Shown piece by piece: positions 43,688 to 51,886 of a stretch of 64,000 nucleotides of DNA. The stretch is from an uncultured Pelagibacteraceae bacterium. Lineage in GTDB: Bacteria > Pseudomonadota > Alphaproteobacteria > Pelagibacterales > Pelagibacteraceae. The notes below the pieces were generated by a model, which saw nothing but the letters and a program-made list of their open reading frames with translations, was not told where the DNA came from and did not search any database. The translations under genes and the position numbers were made by a program. The stretch is taken from positions 124,001-188,000 of the forward strand of contig CACJMB010000002.1 of the NCBI GenBank assembly GCA_902594405.1. The letters run 5' to 3'. Each line of letters opens with the position of its first letter. Within the stretch, counting starts at the first letter, position 1.

Positions 43688-45910
43688 ATGGAAATTAAAA
43701 AAGTTGTAGTTATTGGTTCTGGTACAATGGGGAGCGGGATAGCTGCCCACTTATGTAATGCAGACGTACCAGTTACTCTTTTAGATTTAACAACTGAAAT
43801 CAGCGAAAAAGCTAGAGAAAGAATTCATAAATCTAGACCTCCATTGCTAATAGATAAGAGCAAAATTAACAATATTAATGTTGGAAATATTGAAGAAAAT
43901 TTTGACGTAGTAAAAGATGCAGATTGGGTGGTAGAGGCAGTAGTAGAAAGAATTGATATTAAACACAATATTTATGAAAAGATATTTAAGAACAGAAAAA
44001 AAGGTGCAATAGTTTCATCAAATACATCGTCAATTCCAATTAAAGTTCTATCAGAAAAACTAAATGACGAAGAAAAAAAAGATTTTTGCATCACTCACTT
44101 TTTTAATCCTGTCAGATACATGGGATTGTTAGAAATTGTTAAAAACGAAAATAACGACTTAAATAAAATTAATTCTTTAAAGAAATTTTGTGAAGTTGAG
44201 CTTGGTAAAGGAGCTATAATCTGTAATGATACCCCAGGGTTTTTAGGTAATAGAATTGGTGTTTATGCTATGCAGGTTGCCATGACGGAAGCATTCAAAA
44301 TTAAACTTTCAATAGAAGAAGCAGATGCAGTTTTTGGTAGACCAATGGGTATACCTAAAACAGGAGTATTTGGATTGTATGATCTGATTGGAATTGATTT
44401 GATGGCTGATGTATTAAAAAGCTTTATAAAAGAACTTTCAGATAAAGATGAATTTCAAATTGTTGCAAAAGAAATTCCATTAGTAAAAAAATTAATTGAG
44501 ACAGGCTACACCGGTCGTAAAGGAAAAGGTGGCTTTTATAGAATGAATAAAAGCGGAGATCAAAAAATTTTAGAAGCGATTAATTTAGAAACAGGAGAGT
44601 ATTCAGCAACAAAAAAAATAGATTTAGGAATTGAGACTGTTGACATCAATAATTTAATTAATCGAAAAGATAAGTATGGTGAGTATGCTTGGATTGTAAT
44701 TTCAAAAATAATTAAATATGCATCTTCACTGGTTCCAGGAATTACCGATAAGTTTAATGATATTGATGAAGCTATGAGACTTGGTTTTAATTGGGCAATG
44801 GGTCCTTTTGAAATGTTAAAATCTATAGGGGTAAAGAATTTCTTTGAAAGAATCGATAACTTTGAAAATAATAAATTTTTAGAAAATTTATCAAAAACAA
44901 AAGATGAAAATTTCTATGGAGAAAGACAAATTTATACAGACATTCAAACTTTAGGAAAAATAAGACCATTAGCAATTAAACTGGATAAAAATAATTCAGC
45001 TGAAATTCATCGATTTAAAGATTTTAATATTGTTGAATTTACAACAAAAGCTTGTGCATTAGATTATGACTCAATGGATGCACTGAAAAATGCAACTGAC
45101 AAACCCTTAATAATAATTAATGAAAGTATGCAATTTTCAGCAGGTGTAAATTTAAGTTATACTATGAATTTTGCTGATAAAGGAGATTTTAAATCAATTG
45201 AAAAATTCATTAAGTATTTTCAAGATACATGCAAAACTTTAAAATACTCTAAGTACCCAGTTGTATCAGCTCCCTCTGGACTTACGCTTGGAGGAGGCTT
45301 TGAGGTTTTAGTTCAAAGTAATTTTGTTGCCTCACACACAAATTTAGTTATTGGATTAGTTGAAACTATTGTTGGATTAGTTCCAGCAGGTGGGGGATGT
45401 AAGGAAATGTTGTGGAGATGGTCACAAACAGAAGAAGCAAAATCAGACCCAGATTATGCACCACTAAAAGTTTTTGATATTATTGGTTATGCTAAAACAG
45501 CTACATCTCCAATCGAGGCTGAGCCATTAAAGTATTTAAGACCAGACGACAAAAAAATAATGAACAGAAACAGTCTTTTTGAGGAATCAAAAAATTTAAT
45601 TGATCAAAATAATGATTTTGTTCCTCCAGAAGAGTGCAAATTCAAACTTTCTGGAAAGCCGTTGAGAGATAAAATGGTTAAGGTTTTAGAGAAATTATAC
45701 AACGAAAAGGTAATTTTAGATCATGGTATGCATGTTGGAACTGAACTTGCAAACGTTTTAAGTGGTGGAGACACTACTATTGAAAAAGAATTGTCAGAGG
45801 ATGATCTTTATAAATTAGAACTAGACTCTTTTATGAGATTGATAGAAACAAAACAAACTCAAGAAAGAATTAAACACACATTGTCGACTGGCAAACCTTT
45901 GGTTAATTAG
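43688..45910 (+). CDS. 3-hydroxyacyl-CoA dehydrogenase/enoyl-CoA hydratase fusion (FadN-like order)
   Basis: 740-residue bifunctional beta-oxidation-type enzyme. The N-terminal part is the NAD-binding dehydrogenase (VVVIGSGTMGSGIAAHLCNA, then THFFNPVRYMGLLEIV), followed by its C-terminal domains. The last 300 residues are a crotonase-type domain (FSAGVNLSYT oxyanion region and SGLTLGGGFEVLVQS). This dehydrogenase-first order matches FadN rather than FadB/FadJ. No thiolase or acyl-CoA dehydrogenase gene is adjacent. Its 3' end overlaps the convergent cyclophilin gene by 8 bp. Confidence 0.88.
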   Translation: MEIKKVVVIGSGTMGSGIAAHLCNADVPVTLLDLTTEISEKARERIHKSRPPLLIDKSKINNINVGNIEENFDVVKDADWVVEAVVERIDIKHNIYEKIFKNRKKGAIVSSNTSSIPIKVLSEKLNDEEKKDFCITHFFNPVRYMGLLEIVKNENNDLNKINSLKKFCEVELGKGAIICNDTPGFLGNRIGVYAMQVAMTEAFKIKLSIEEADAVFGRPMGIPKTGVFGLYDLIGIDLMADVLKSFIKELSDKDEFQIVAKEIPLVKKLIETGYTGRKGKGGFYRMNKSGDQKILEAINLETGEYSATKKIDLGIETVDINNLINRKDKYGEYAWIVISKIIKYASSLVPGITDKFNDIDEAMRLGFNWAMGPFEMLKSIGVKNFFERIDNFENNKFLENLSKTKDENFYGERQIYTDIQTLGKIRPLAIKLDKNNSAEIHRFKDFNIVEFTTKACALDYDSMDALKNATDKPLIIINESMQFSAGVNLSYTMNFADKGDFKSIEKFIKYFQDTCKTLKYSKYPVVSAPSGLTLGGGFEVLVQSNFVASHTNLVIGLVETIVGLVPAGGGCKEMLWRWSQTEEAKSDPDYAPLKVFDIIGYAKTATSPIEAEPLKYLRPDDKKIMNRNSLFEESKNLIDQNNDFVPPEECKFKLSGKPLRDKMVKVLEKLYNEKVILDHGMHVGTELANVLSGGDTTIEKELSEDDLYKLELDSFMRLIETKQTQERIKHTLSTGKPLVN

Positions 45911-46553
45911 AATTAAACATTCTCAGGGTTTTAATATAATCAGGTCTTAAAACATAAATTGCTTTATTACCTGTTTTAATTTTAGTTAATATATCTAAAC
46001 CATAAACTACTTTACCAATTGGAGTATATTCACCTTGATAAATTGGAATTTCTTTTAATGTAATAAAGAATTCACTATCTTCTGTATCAAATTCTGTTGC
46101 TCTAGCAAAACCTACACTTCCCTCTGTAAATTTAAAATCATCGCTCAGTTCTGATTTTAACAATCCTAATCCAGACTTTCCGCTACCAATTTTGGAATAA
46201 TCTAAATTATTTATATTTCCATACTCAATATCTCCAGCTTGTACAAAAGTATTTTCTGAAACTTTATAAAAAGCAGAACCATCATACATTTTTTGTTCAA
46301 TTAAAATTTTAAATCTTTCTACCGCTTTTGGAGAAATATCTGGATAAAGTTCAATTATTACATTTCCACACTCAACATTCATTACTGCAATATTATTTGG
46401 TTCATTAAAATTAAGTTTACTTAAATTATTTTTTCCAACAAATAGACATTTATTTTTTAATAAAAAAAAAGATGTAAAAGCAAAAATTGAAAGACTAATT
46501 AAAAATATAAATAAAATTTTTTCTGATTTTGAGGCTTTAATAGTTTTAATCAT
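45903..46553 (-). CDS. Membrane-anchored cyclophilin-type peptidyl-prolyl isomerase
   Basis: 216-residue protein with an N-terminal membrane anchor (about residues 14-32, ILFIFLISLSIFAFTSFFLL) and a cyclophilin domain (VMNVECGNVIIELYPDISPKAV; FYKVSENTFVQAGD; GSVGFARATEFDTEDSEFFITL). Catalyses proline isomerisation on exported proteins, in the periplasm if oriented as predicted. Its ATG overlaps the stop of the upstream HEXXH-protein gene by 4 bp, so the two are co-translated. Confidence 0.88.
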   Translation of the reverse strand: MIKTIKASKSEKILFIFLISLSIFAFTSFFLLKNKCLFVGKNNLSKLNFNEPNNIAVMNVECGNVIIELYPDISPKAVERFKILIEQKMYDGSAFYKVSENTFVQAGDIEYGNINNLDYSKIGSGKSGLGLLKSELSDDFKFTEGSVGFARATEFDTEDSEFFITLKEIPIYQGEYTPIGKVVYGLDILTKIKTGNKAIYVLRPDYIKTLRMFNSN

Positions 46554-47278
46554 AAAATATTTTTATCTATTTTAGCTAAGTTTAATTTTATAAAATTCAC
46601 TTTGTTATTTAGGATTTTGTCACTATTAATTTTATCTTCAATTGTTTCTTTATCAGTCATTAAAAATGAAAAAATTTCAGCCATATCCTCAGATGGGATA
46701 GATTTAGAATATTCTGTTAAAAAACCATCAGTTTTTTCATATAGATCTAAATTTAATCTATCAGAACAAGTTGAACATTCAGCGTAATTAAATGATTTTA
46801 GATTAAAAGAGGAAAATCTATCCTCATCAAAATATTCAATGTGAGTATTTTGTATCATATGAAAAATTTCATGGTGCATCATTCTTTCAAAATATTTTCT
46901 ATTAAAATTAATATCTAAAATTAATGTCCTGTTTTTATTATCAGGTATTCCCCCAGTATTAATTTCAGAGATGAATAAATTTTCACAAAATACAATATAT
47001 TTTAATTTTATCTTATTAAGAAAATTAGAATTATATCGATTAAGATTTTTTTCAATTAAAGGAAATTTTGTATTTAAATTATTTATATCAACTTTGTCAC
47101 AAGTAATGTTCTTATTTGCACCAATTTTAAAATTACCTTTAGCGCTTAAATAACGAATATTATTGTCGTTTTTTAATTTATAAATTTCTAAATTAGGAAT
47201 TTTTATCAGATTATAAATTTCATCAGCATTTACATGCGAAATATGAAAAATAAGAATAAATAAAAATAAAATTTTCAT
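46550..47278 (-). CDS. Secreted HEXXH putative zinc metallopeptidase
   Basis: 242-residue protein with a signal peptide (MKILFLFILIFHISHVNADE). The motif HEIFH (His136, Glu137, His140) in MMHHEIFHMIQNTHIEYFDED is a typical zincin site, with a downstream SEDMAEIFSFLM helix about 65 residues later that could supply the third ligand. A CSTCSD pair lies between. I do not recognise a named family; predicted periplasmic. Co-translated with a cyclophilin. Confidence 0.72.
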   Translation of the reverse strand: MKILFLFILIFHISHVNADEIYNLIKIPNLEIYKLKNDNNIRYLSAKGNFKIGANKNITCDKVDINNLNTKFPLIEKNLNRYNSNFLNKIKLKYIVFCENLFISEINTGGIPDNKNRTLILDINFNRKYFERMMHHEIFHMIQNTHIEYFDEDRFSSFNLKSFNYAECSTCSDRLNLDLYEKTDGFLTEYSKSIPSEDMAEIFSFLMTDKETIEDKINSDKILNNKVNFIKLNLAKIDKNIL

Positions 47279-47303
47279 TAAATTATTATAGACGAATTAG
47301 ATT

Positions 47304-47317
47304 AGATAATATTATCT
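47304..47317. promoter_or_regulatory. 14-bp perfect palindrome before the ureohydrolase gene
   Basis: AGATAATATTATCT forms a perfect dyad 14 bp before the ATG at 47332, within a 53-bp divergent gap. It could be an operator or overlap a -10 element, but AT-rich DNA yields such palindromes by chance. Confidence 0.25.
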
Positions 47318-47331
47318 TAGATTATTAAAAA

Positions 47332-48291
47332 ATGAAAAAAGAAAGAAACAAAAATCCAATTCAACCAGTTAGTGGAACTAAAGTTCCAAGATTTGCTGGC
47401 CCAAGCACTTTTGCAAGACTTCCCGAACTAAGAGATGTGGAAAGTTGTGACGTTGCAATTGTTGGAATTCCATTTGATGCTGGCACAAGTTATCGACCCG
47501 GAGCAAGATTTGGTCCACAAAGCATCAGGCAAGCATCTAGACATTTGAGAACTAATTATCATCCTAATTATGATGTTGAGCCTTTTAAAATCCAACAAGT
47601 AGCTGATGCTGGTGATATTGCTTGCAATCCATTTAGTATTGATGAAGCAATCAAACAAATAGAAGTAGGCGCAACAGATTTACTAAATAAGGTTGGAGGA
47701 ATTATAAGTTTAGGTGGAGATCATACTATTGCAGTTCCACTGTTAAGAGCAATCAATAAAAAAAATAAGGGTCCTGTATCTTTAGTTCATTTTGATGCCC
47801 ACTTAGATACTTGGGATACATATTTTGGTGCACCTTATACTCATGGAACTCCATTCAGAAGAGCAAGAGAAGAAGGTTTATTTTTAGATGATGCTTCTAT
47901 GCATGTTGGAATTCGTGGACCACTTTATAGTAGAGATGATATTAAAAATGATGAAAGTTTTGGATTTAAAATAATTCATTGTGATGAGTTTCAAACAGAA
48001 GGAACCGATAAAATAGCAGAAAGAATTAGAAAAAGAGTGGGAGACAATCCTCTATACTTATCAATTGATATTGATGTTCTAGACCCTGCATTTGCTCCAG
48101 GTACTGGTACACCAGAAATTGCAGGGATGACTACAAGAGAAATGGTAAATGTTTTAAGAGGTTTGTCTGGATTAAATTTAGTTTCAGCAGACGTTGTTGA
48201 GGTTTCTCCAGCATATGATCATGCAGAAGTAACTTCTTTAGCAGCAGCAACTATTGTTTATGAATTAACTAATTTATTTGCAAAAACATAA
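47332..48291 (+). CDS. speB: Agmatinase-family ureohydrolase
   Basis: 319-residue manganese ureohydrolase that releases urea from agmatine or a related guanidino compound. Metal-binding motifs are intact: SLGGDHTIA, the HFDAHLDTWD block, and SIDIDVLDPAFAPGTGTPE. It starts a two-gene unit with an aldehyde dehydrogenase 20 bp downstream. This arrangement also suits guanidinobutyrase or guanidinopropionase, so the substrate is uncertain. Confidence 0.88.
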   Translation: MKKERNKNPIQPVSGTKVPRFAGPSTFARLPELRDVESCDVAIVGIPFDAGTSYRPGARFGPQSIRQASRHLRTNYHPNYDVEPFKIQQVADAGDIACNPFSIDEAIKQIEVGATDLLNKVGGIISLGGDHTIAVPLLRAINKKNKGPVSLVHFDAHLDTWDTYFGAPYTHGTPFRRAREEGLFLDDASMHVGIRGPLYSRDDIKNDESFGFKIIHCDEFQTEGTDKIAERIRKRVGDNPLYLSIDIDVLDPAFAPGTGTPEIAGMTTREMVNVLRGLSGLNLVSADVVEVSPAYDHAEVTSLAAATIVYELTNLFAKT

Positions 48292-48311
48292 AGAAAGGAT
48301 AACGTCAAAAC

Positions 48312-49745
48312 ATGTTAGACAAAAAAAATTTTTACATTAATGGAGCGTGGGTTAAGCCAAACAGTTCTGAGGAAATTAAAGTAATTGATCCTGCCACAGA
48401 AGAAAATTGTGCAGTAATTACTTTAGGGAACAAAGCTGATGTTGATATTGCTGTTAATGCAGCTAAAGATGCCTACGAGTCTTGGGCCTTTTCTTCCAAA
48501 GAAGAAAGAATTGCACTATTAGAAAAACTTTATGAAAATTATAAGAAAAGATGGGCAGATATTGCAGAAGCTATAACTCTTGAGATGGGTGCTCCAAAAG
48601 ATTTTGCAACAAAATTACAAGCAGGCACAGGAGCAAGTCATATTAAATCATTTATTAGATACTTAAAAAATTTTGCATTTGAAAAAACATTAGGTGAGCA
48701 TGCTCCTAATCAAAGATTAATTTATGAACCAAAAGGTGTTTGTGCATTAATAACACCTTGGAATTGGCCGATGAACCAAGTTTGTTTAAAAGTAATGCCA
48801 GCAATAGCTGCAGGTTGTACAATGGTTTTAAAGCCATCAGAATTAGCACCACTATCTTCAATGATACTTGCTGAAATTATTGATGATGTAAAATTTCCAA
48901 AAGGTGTGTTCAATTTAGTTAATGGTGATGGAGCAACAACAGGTGATGCTCTTACAAGTCATCCAGATATTAATATGATTTCTTTTACGGGATCAACAAG
49001 AGCAGGAGCTTTGATTTCACAAAATGCTGCTAAAGATTTTAAAAGAGTAAGCTTAGAATTAGGTGGTAAAGGAGCAAATATAATTTTTAAAGATGCTGAT
49101 CCAGAGGCTATTGAAAGAGGTGCTTTAAGATGTTTTAGAAATTCTGGACAATCTTGTAATGCGCCAACAAGAATGTTAGTTGAAAAATCAATGTATGAAG
49201 AGGCTATTGAGAGATTAAAAAAATATACTGAAAGTTTTGAGGTTGGTGACCCTAAAAAAGAGGGAGAACATATAGGTCCAGTTATTTCAGAAACTCAATA
49301 CAATAAAATACAAACTTTAATTCAAAAAGGAATAGATGAAGGTGCAAAATTAGTTGCTGGAGGAACAGGTAAACCTGATGGATTAGACAAAGGTTACTTT
49401 GTTAAACCAACTGTTTTTGCGGACGTAAATAATAATATGGAAGTTGCAAGAACAGAAATTTTTGGACCCGTTTTATCTGTTATCCCATTTGAAACAGAAG
49501 AAGAGGCAATAACAATTGCAAATGATACTGCTTATGGATTAACAAATTATATCCAAACTCAAGATTCCGAAAAAGTACAAAGAGTTGCGAGAAAATTAAG
49601 ATCTGGAATGGTTGATGTAAATGGAGCAGGTATTGCAGTTGATGCACCTTTCGGTGGTTTTAAACATTCTGGAATAGGTCGAGAAGCAGGTGAACACGGT
49701 TTAGAAGAGTTTTTAGAAGTAAAAGCCGTAGGTGGTTGGAGTTAA
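48312..49745 (+). CDS. Aldehyde dehydrogenase
   Basis: 477-residue enzyme with TPWNWPMNQVCLKVMPA, catalytic Glu in LELGGKGA and catalytic Cys in SGQSCNAPTR. It is a paralogue of the 33848-35278 enzyme, sharing start, length and active-site context. Downstream of a ureohydrolase, a role oxidising an aminoaldehyde derived from a diamine is plausible. Its 3' end overlaps the convergent M20 gene by 4 bp. Confidence 0.9.
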   Translation: MLDKKNFYINGAWVKPNSSEEIKVIDPATEENCAVITLGNKADVDIAVNAAKDAYESWAFSSKEERIALLEKLYENYKKRWADIAEAITLEMGAPKDFATKLQAGTGASHIKSFIRYLKNFAFEKTLGEHAPNQRLIYEPKGVCALITPWNWPMNQVCLKVMPAIAAGCTMVLKPSELAPLSSMILAEIIDDVKFPKGVFNLVNGDGATTGDALTSHPDINMISFTGSTRAGALISQNAAKDFKRVSLELGGKGANIIFKDADPEAIERGALRCFRNSGQSCNAPTRMLVEKSMYEEAIERLKKYTESFEVGDPKKEGEHIGPVISETQYNKIQTLIQKGIDEGAKLVAGGTGKPDGLDKGYFVKPTVFADVNNNMEVARTEIFGPVLSVIPFETEEEAITIANDTAYGLTNYIQTQDSEKVQRVARKLRSGMVDVNGAGIAVDAPFGGFKHSGIGREAGEHGLEEFLEVKAVGGWS

Positions 49746-50920
49746 TTTACCGATTTATCTTTTACACCTTCTAAAAATTTAAGACATTTTTTCATTTCAT
49801 TTAATTCTATGAACTCGTCAATTTTGTGAGCTTGTTCTATGGAACCAGGTCCACAAACAACTGTACTGATTCCTAATTCTTGAAATAAACCAGCTTCTGT
49901 TCCAAAAGAAACTACTTCTCTAGAATTATCACCAGTTATATTTGATACAAATTCACATGCTTCAGACTCATCCAATCTGTTAAAACCAACAACTTCACCT
50001 ATCACTTCTTTTTTAATATAAGAATCTGGAAATACTTTTTTCATTTCTGGTAAGAGTACATCGTTTGCATATTTATCAATTTCATTCGTAACAAATTCCC
50101 CATCTTCTTTAACAACTGGTCTTGTTTCCCATTCAACACTACATTTATCTGCAATGACATTATGGGCAATACCACCCTTAATTCCCCCAATTGATAAAGT
50201 TGAATGTGGAGGATCAAAAATACTATCTTTTTGAACTCTTTTTTTTAATTCTTCTCTAATTTCTAAAAGTTTTCCAACATATCTAGTAGCATATTCAGCT
50301 GCATTTACTCCTAAATGTGGTTTAGAACTATGTCCTGCAAGTCCTCCAAAGTGAACTGTGTATTCATTCATACCTTTGTGGGCATCAATAATTTTCATTT
50401 TAGTTGGTTCACCAATTATACAAATTCCATTTTTGATATCTCTTTTTTTCAATTCCTCTATTAATAAAGGAGCTCCAATACATGCAGTCTCTTCATCAAA
50501 TGTGTAACAGAAATGTAAGTCTCTATCTAAATTACTTTCTTTGAAGATAGGTGCATAAGCAAGTGTACATGCAATAAATCCTTTCATATCACATGAGCCT
50601 CTTCCATATAATTTATCATTTTTAATAGTTGCAACGAATGGATCACTGCTCCAACCTTTAGACACTGGGACCACATCAGTGTGTCCAGATAATATGATAG
50701 GTTTTTTTGTGCTTTGATTTTTTGCTTTTAAAGTTCCAAAAAGATTAACTCTTTTTTTATCATCATCATAAACTTTGAAAGTATCTATACCGATGTTCTT
50801 TAAAATTTTTTCACAATAATCAATTAAATTACTGTTATCTTGACCTGAGATGGTTTTAAATGCGATTAAGTCAGTTAAAATCTTGATTGATTTTTCATAT
50901 AAATTGTTATCTATACTCAT
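49742..50920 (-). CDS. argE: M20-family deacylase (acetylornithine deacetylase ArgE-like)
   Basis: 392-residue di-zinc amidohydrolase. Motifs are SGHTDVVP, the bridging Asp in YGRGSCDMKGFIAC, the catalytic Glu-Glu in FDEETACIGAP and the C-terminal His in IEQAHKIDEF. ArgE-type length and spacing fit N-acetylornithine deacetylase. Other N-acyl amino-acid substrates, including N-acetyl-diaminobutyrate, are possible given the ectoine-hydrolase-like gene 11 kb away; that link is speculative. Confidence 0.87.
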   Translation of the reverse strand: MSIDNNLYEKSIKILTDLIAFKTISGQDNSNLIDYCEKILKNIGIDTFKVYDDDKKRVNLFGTLKAKNQSTKKPIILSGHTDVVPVSKGWSSDPFVATIKNDKLYGRGSCDMKGFIACTLAYAPIFKESNLDRDLHFCYTFDEETACIGAPLLIEELKKRDIKNGICIIGEPTKMKIIDAHKGMNEYTVHFGGLAGHSSKPHLGVNAAEYATRYVGKLLEIREELKKRVQKDSIFDPPHSTLSIGGIKGGIAHNVIADKCSVEWETRPVVKEDGEFVTNEIDKYANDVLLPEMKKVFPDSYIKKEVIGEVVGFNRLDESEACEFVSNITGDNSREVVSFGTEAGLFQELGISTVVCGPGSIEQAHKIDEFIELNEMKKCLKFLEGVKDKSVN

Positions 50921-50944
50921 AAACTTAAAACACTATATTATATT

Positions 50945-51289
50945 ATGATTAAAGAGCAAATTACCTATAATGATTTTGATAAAGTAGATATTAGAATTGG
51001 TACTGTAATTTCTGTTAAAAAAAATGAAAAAGCGAGAAAGCCATCTTTAGTGGTTGAAGTTGATTTTGGAAGCAATATTGGCATTAAACAATCTTCAGCT
51101 CAAATTACTCATTATTATAATGAGGAGAATTTAAAAGGAAAACAAGTTATTGCTGTTTGTAATTTTCCTGAAAAAAATATTGCTGGAATAGTTTCTCAAG
51201 TATTGGTTTTAGGAGCAATTGATGCCGATGGTAAGGTTATACTTGTTCATCCCTCTCAAAAAGCAGAAAATGGATTACCGATCGCTTAG
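50945..51289 (+). CDS. CsaA-like tRNA-binding-domain protein
   Basis: 114-residue OB-fold protein of the CsaA/tRNA-binding family: DIRIGTVISVKKNEKARKPS at the start, GIKQSSAQITHYY in the middle and the C-terminal VILVHPSQKAENGLPI. CsaA has proposed chaperone/export roles and binds tRNA or peptides. It is followed by a LysE gene two bases after its stop. Confidence 0.9.
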   Translation: MIKEQITYNDFDKVDIRIGTVISVKKNEKARKPSLVVEVDFGSNIGIKQSSAQITHYYNEENLKGKQVIAVCNFPEKNIAGIVSQVLVLGAIDADGKVILVHPSQKAENGLPIA

Positions 51290-51291
51290 TA

Positions 51292-51885
51292 ATGCATCCT
51301 GAAATTCTCTCTATAACTTTATTTGGAATAGTTGCTGCATTTACTCCTGGACCAAATAATTTCGTTGCTTTCTATTCTGGTTTCAACTTTGGTATTCTAA
51401 GAACACTACCTCATATAATTGGTGTAACTTTAGGATTTCCTTTTTTGTTATTATGTTTAGCTTTAGGGTTGATAAATATTTTTAAGCTTTATCCTTTAAT
51501 TCAAGAAGTATTGAAATATTTAGGAACTCTATTTTTAATTTATTTAGCATACAAAATTTCTTTTTCAGGACCTTCTGATCAGGAAAATAAAAAAACAAAT
51601 CCAATTAAGTTTCATGAAACTTTTGTTTTTCAATTTTTAAATCCTAAAGGCGTTATCGCATCAATTATTCTTGTTTCAACTTACATTAATCCAGGAGAGA
51701 CCTTTGTAAGTTATACTACTCAAATTATCATTATGGCTTTAATTGTTTCAGTGACTAGTATAACTCTGTGGACTTTTTTAGGTAAATTTTTCAGGAAATT
51801 TGCGACAAATCAGAAATTTATTAATTACTTTAATTATGCTATGTCACTGCTTCTTTTAACAAGCATAATAACTTTTTATTTATAA
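51292..51885 (+). CDS. LysE/RhtB-family amino-acid exporter
   Basis: 197-residue membrane protein with the canonical family motif FTPGPNNFVAFYSG near the N terminus and the C-terminal-half motif FQFLNPKGVIASIILV. About six membrane helices. It is sandwiched between the csaA-like gene and acnA with gaps of only one or two bases. Confidence 0.9.
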   Translation: MHPEILSITLFGIVAAFTPGPNNFVAFYSGFNFGILRTLPHIIGVTLGFPFLLLCLALGLINIFKLYPLIQEVLKYLGTLFLIYLAYKISFSGPSDQENKKTNPIKFHETFVFQFLNPKGVIASIILVSTYINPGETFVSYTTQIIIMALIVSVTSITLWTFLGKFFRKFATNQKFINYFNYAMSLLLLTSIITFYL

Positions 51886-51886
51886 T

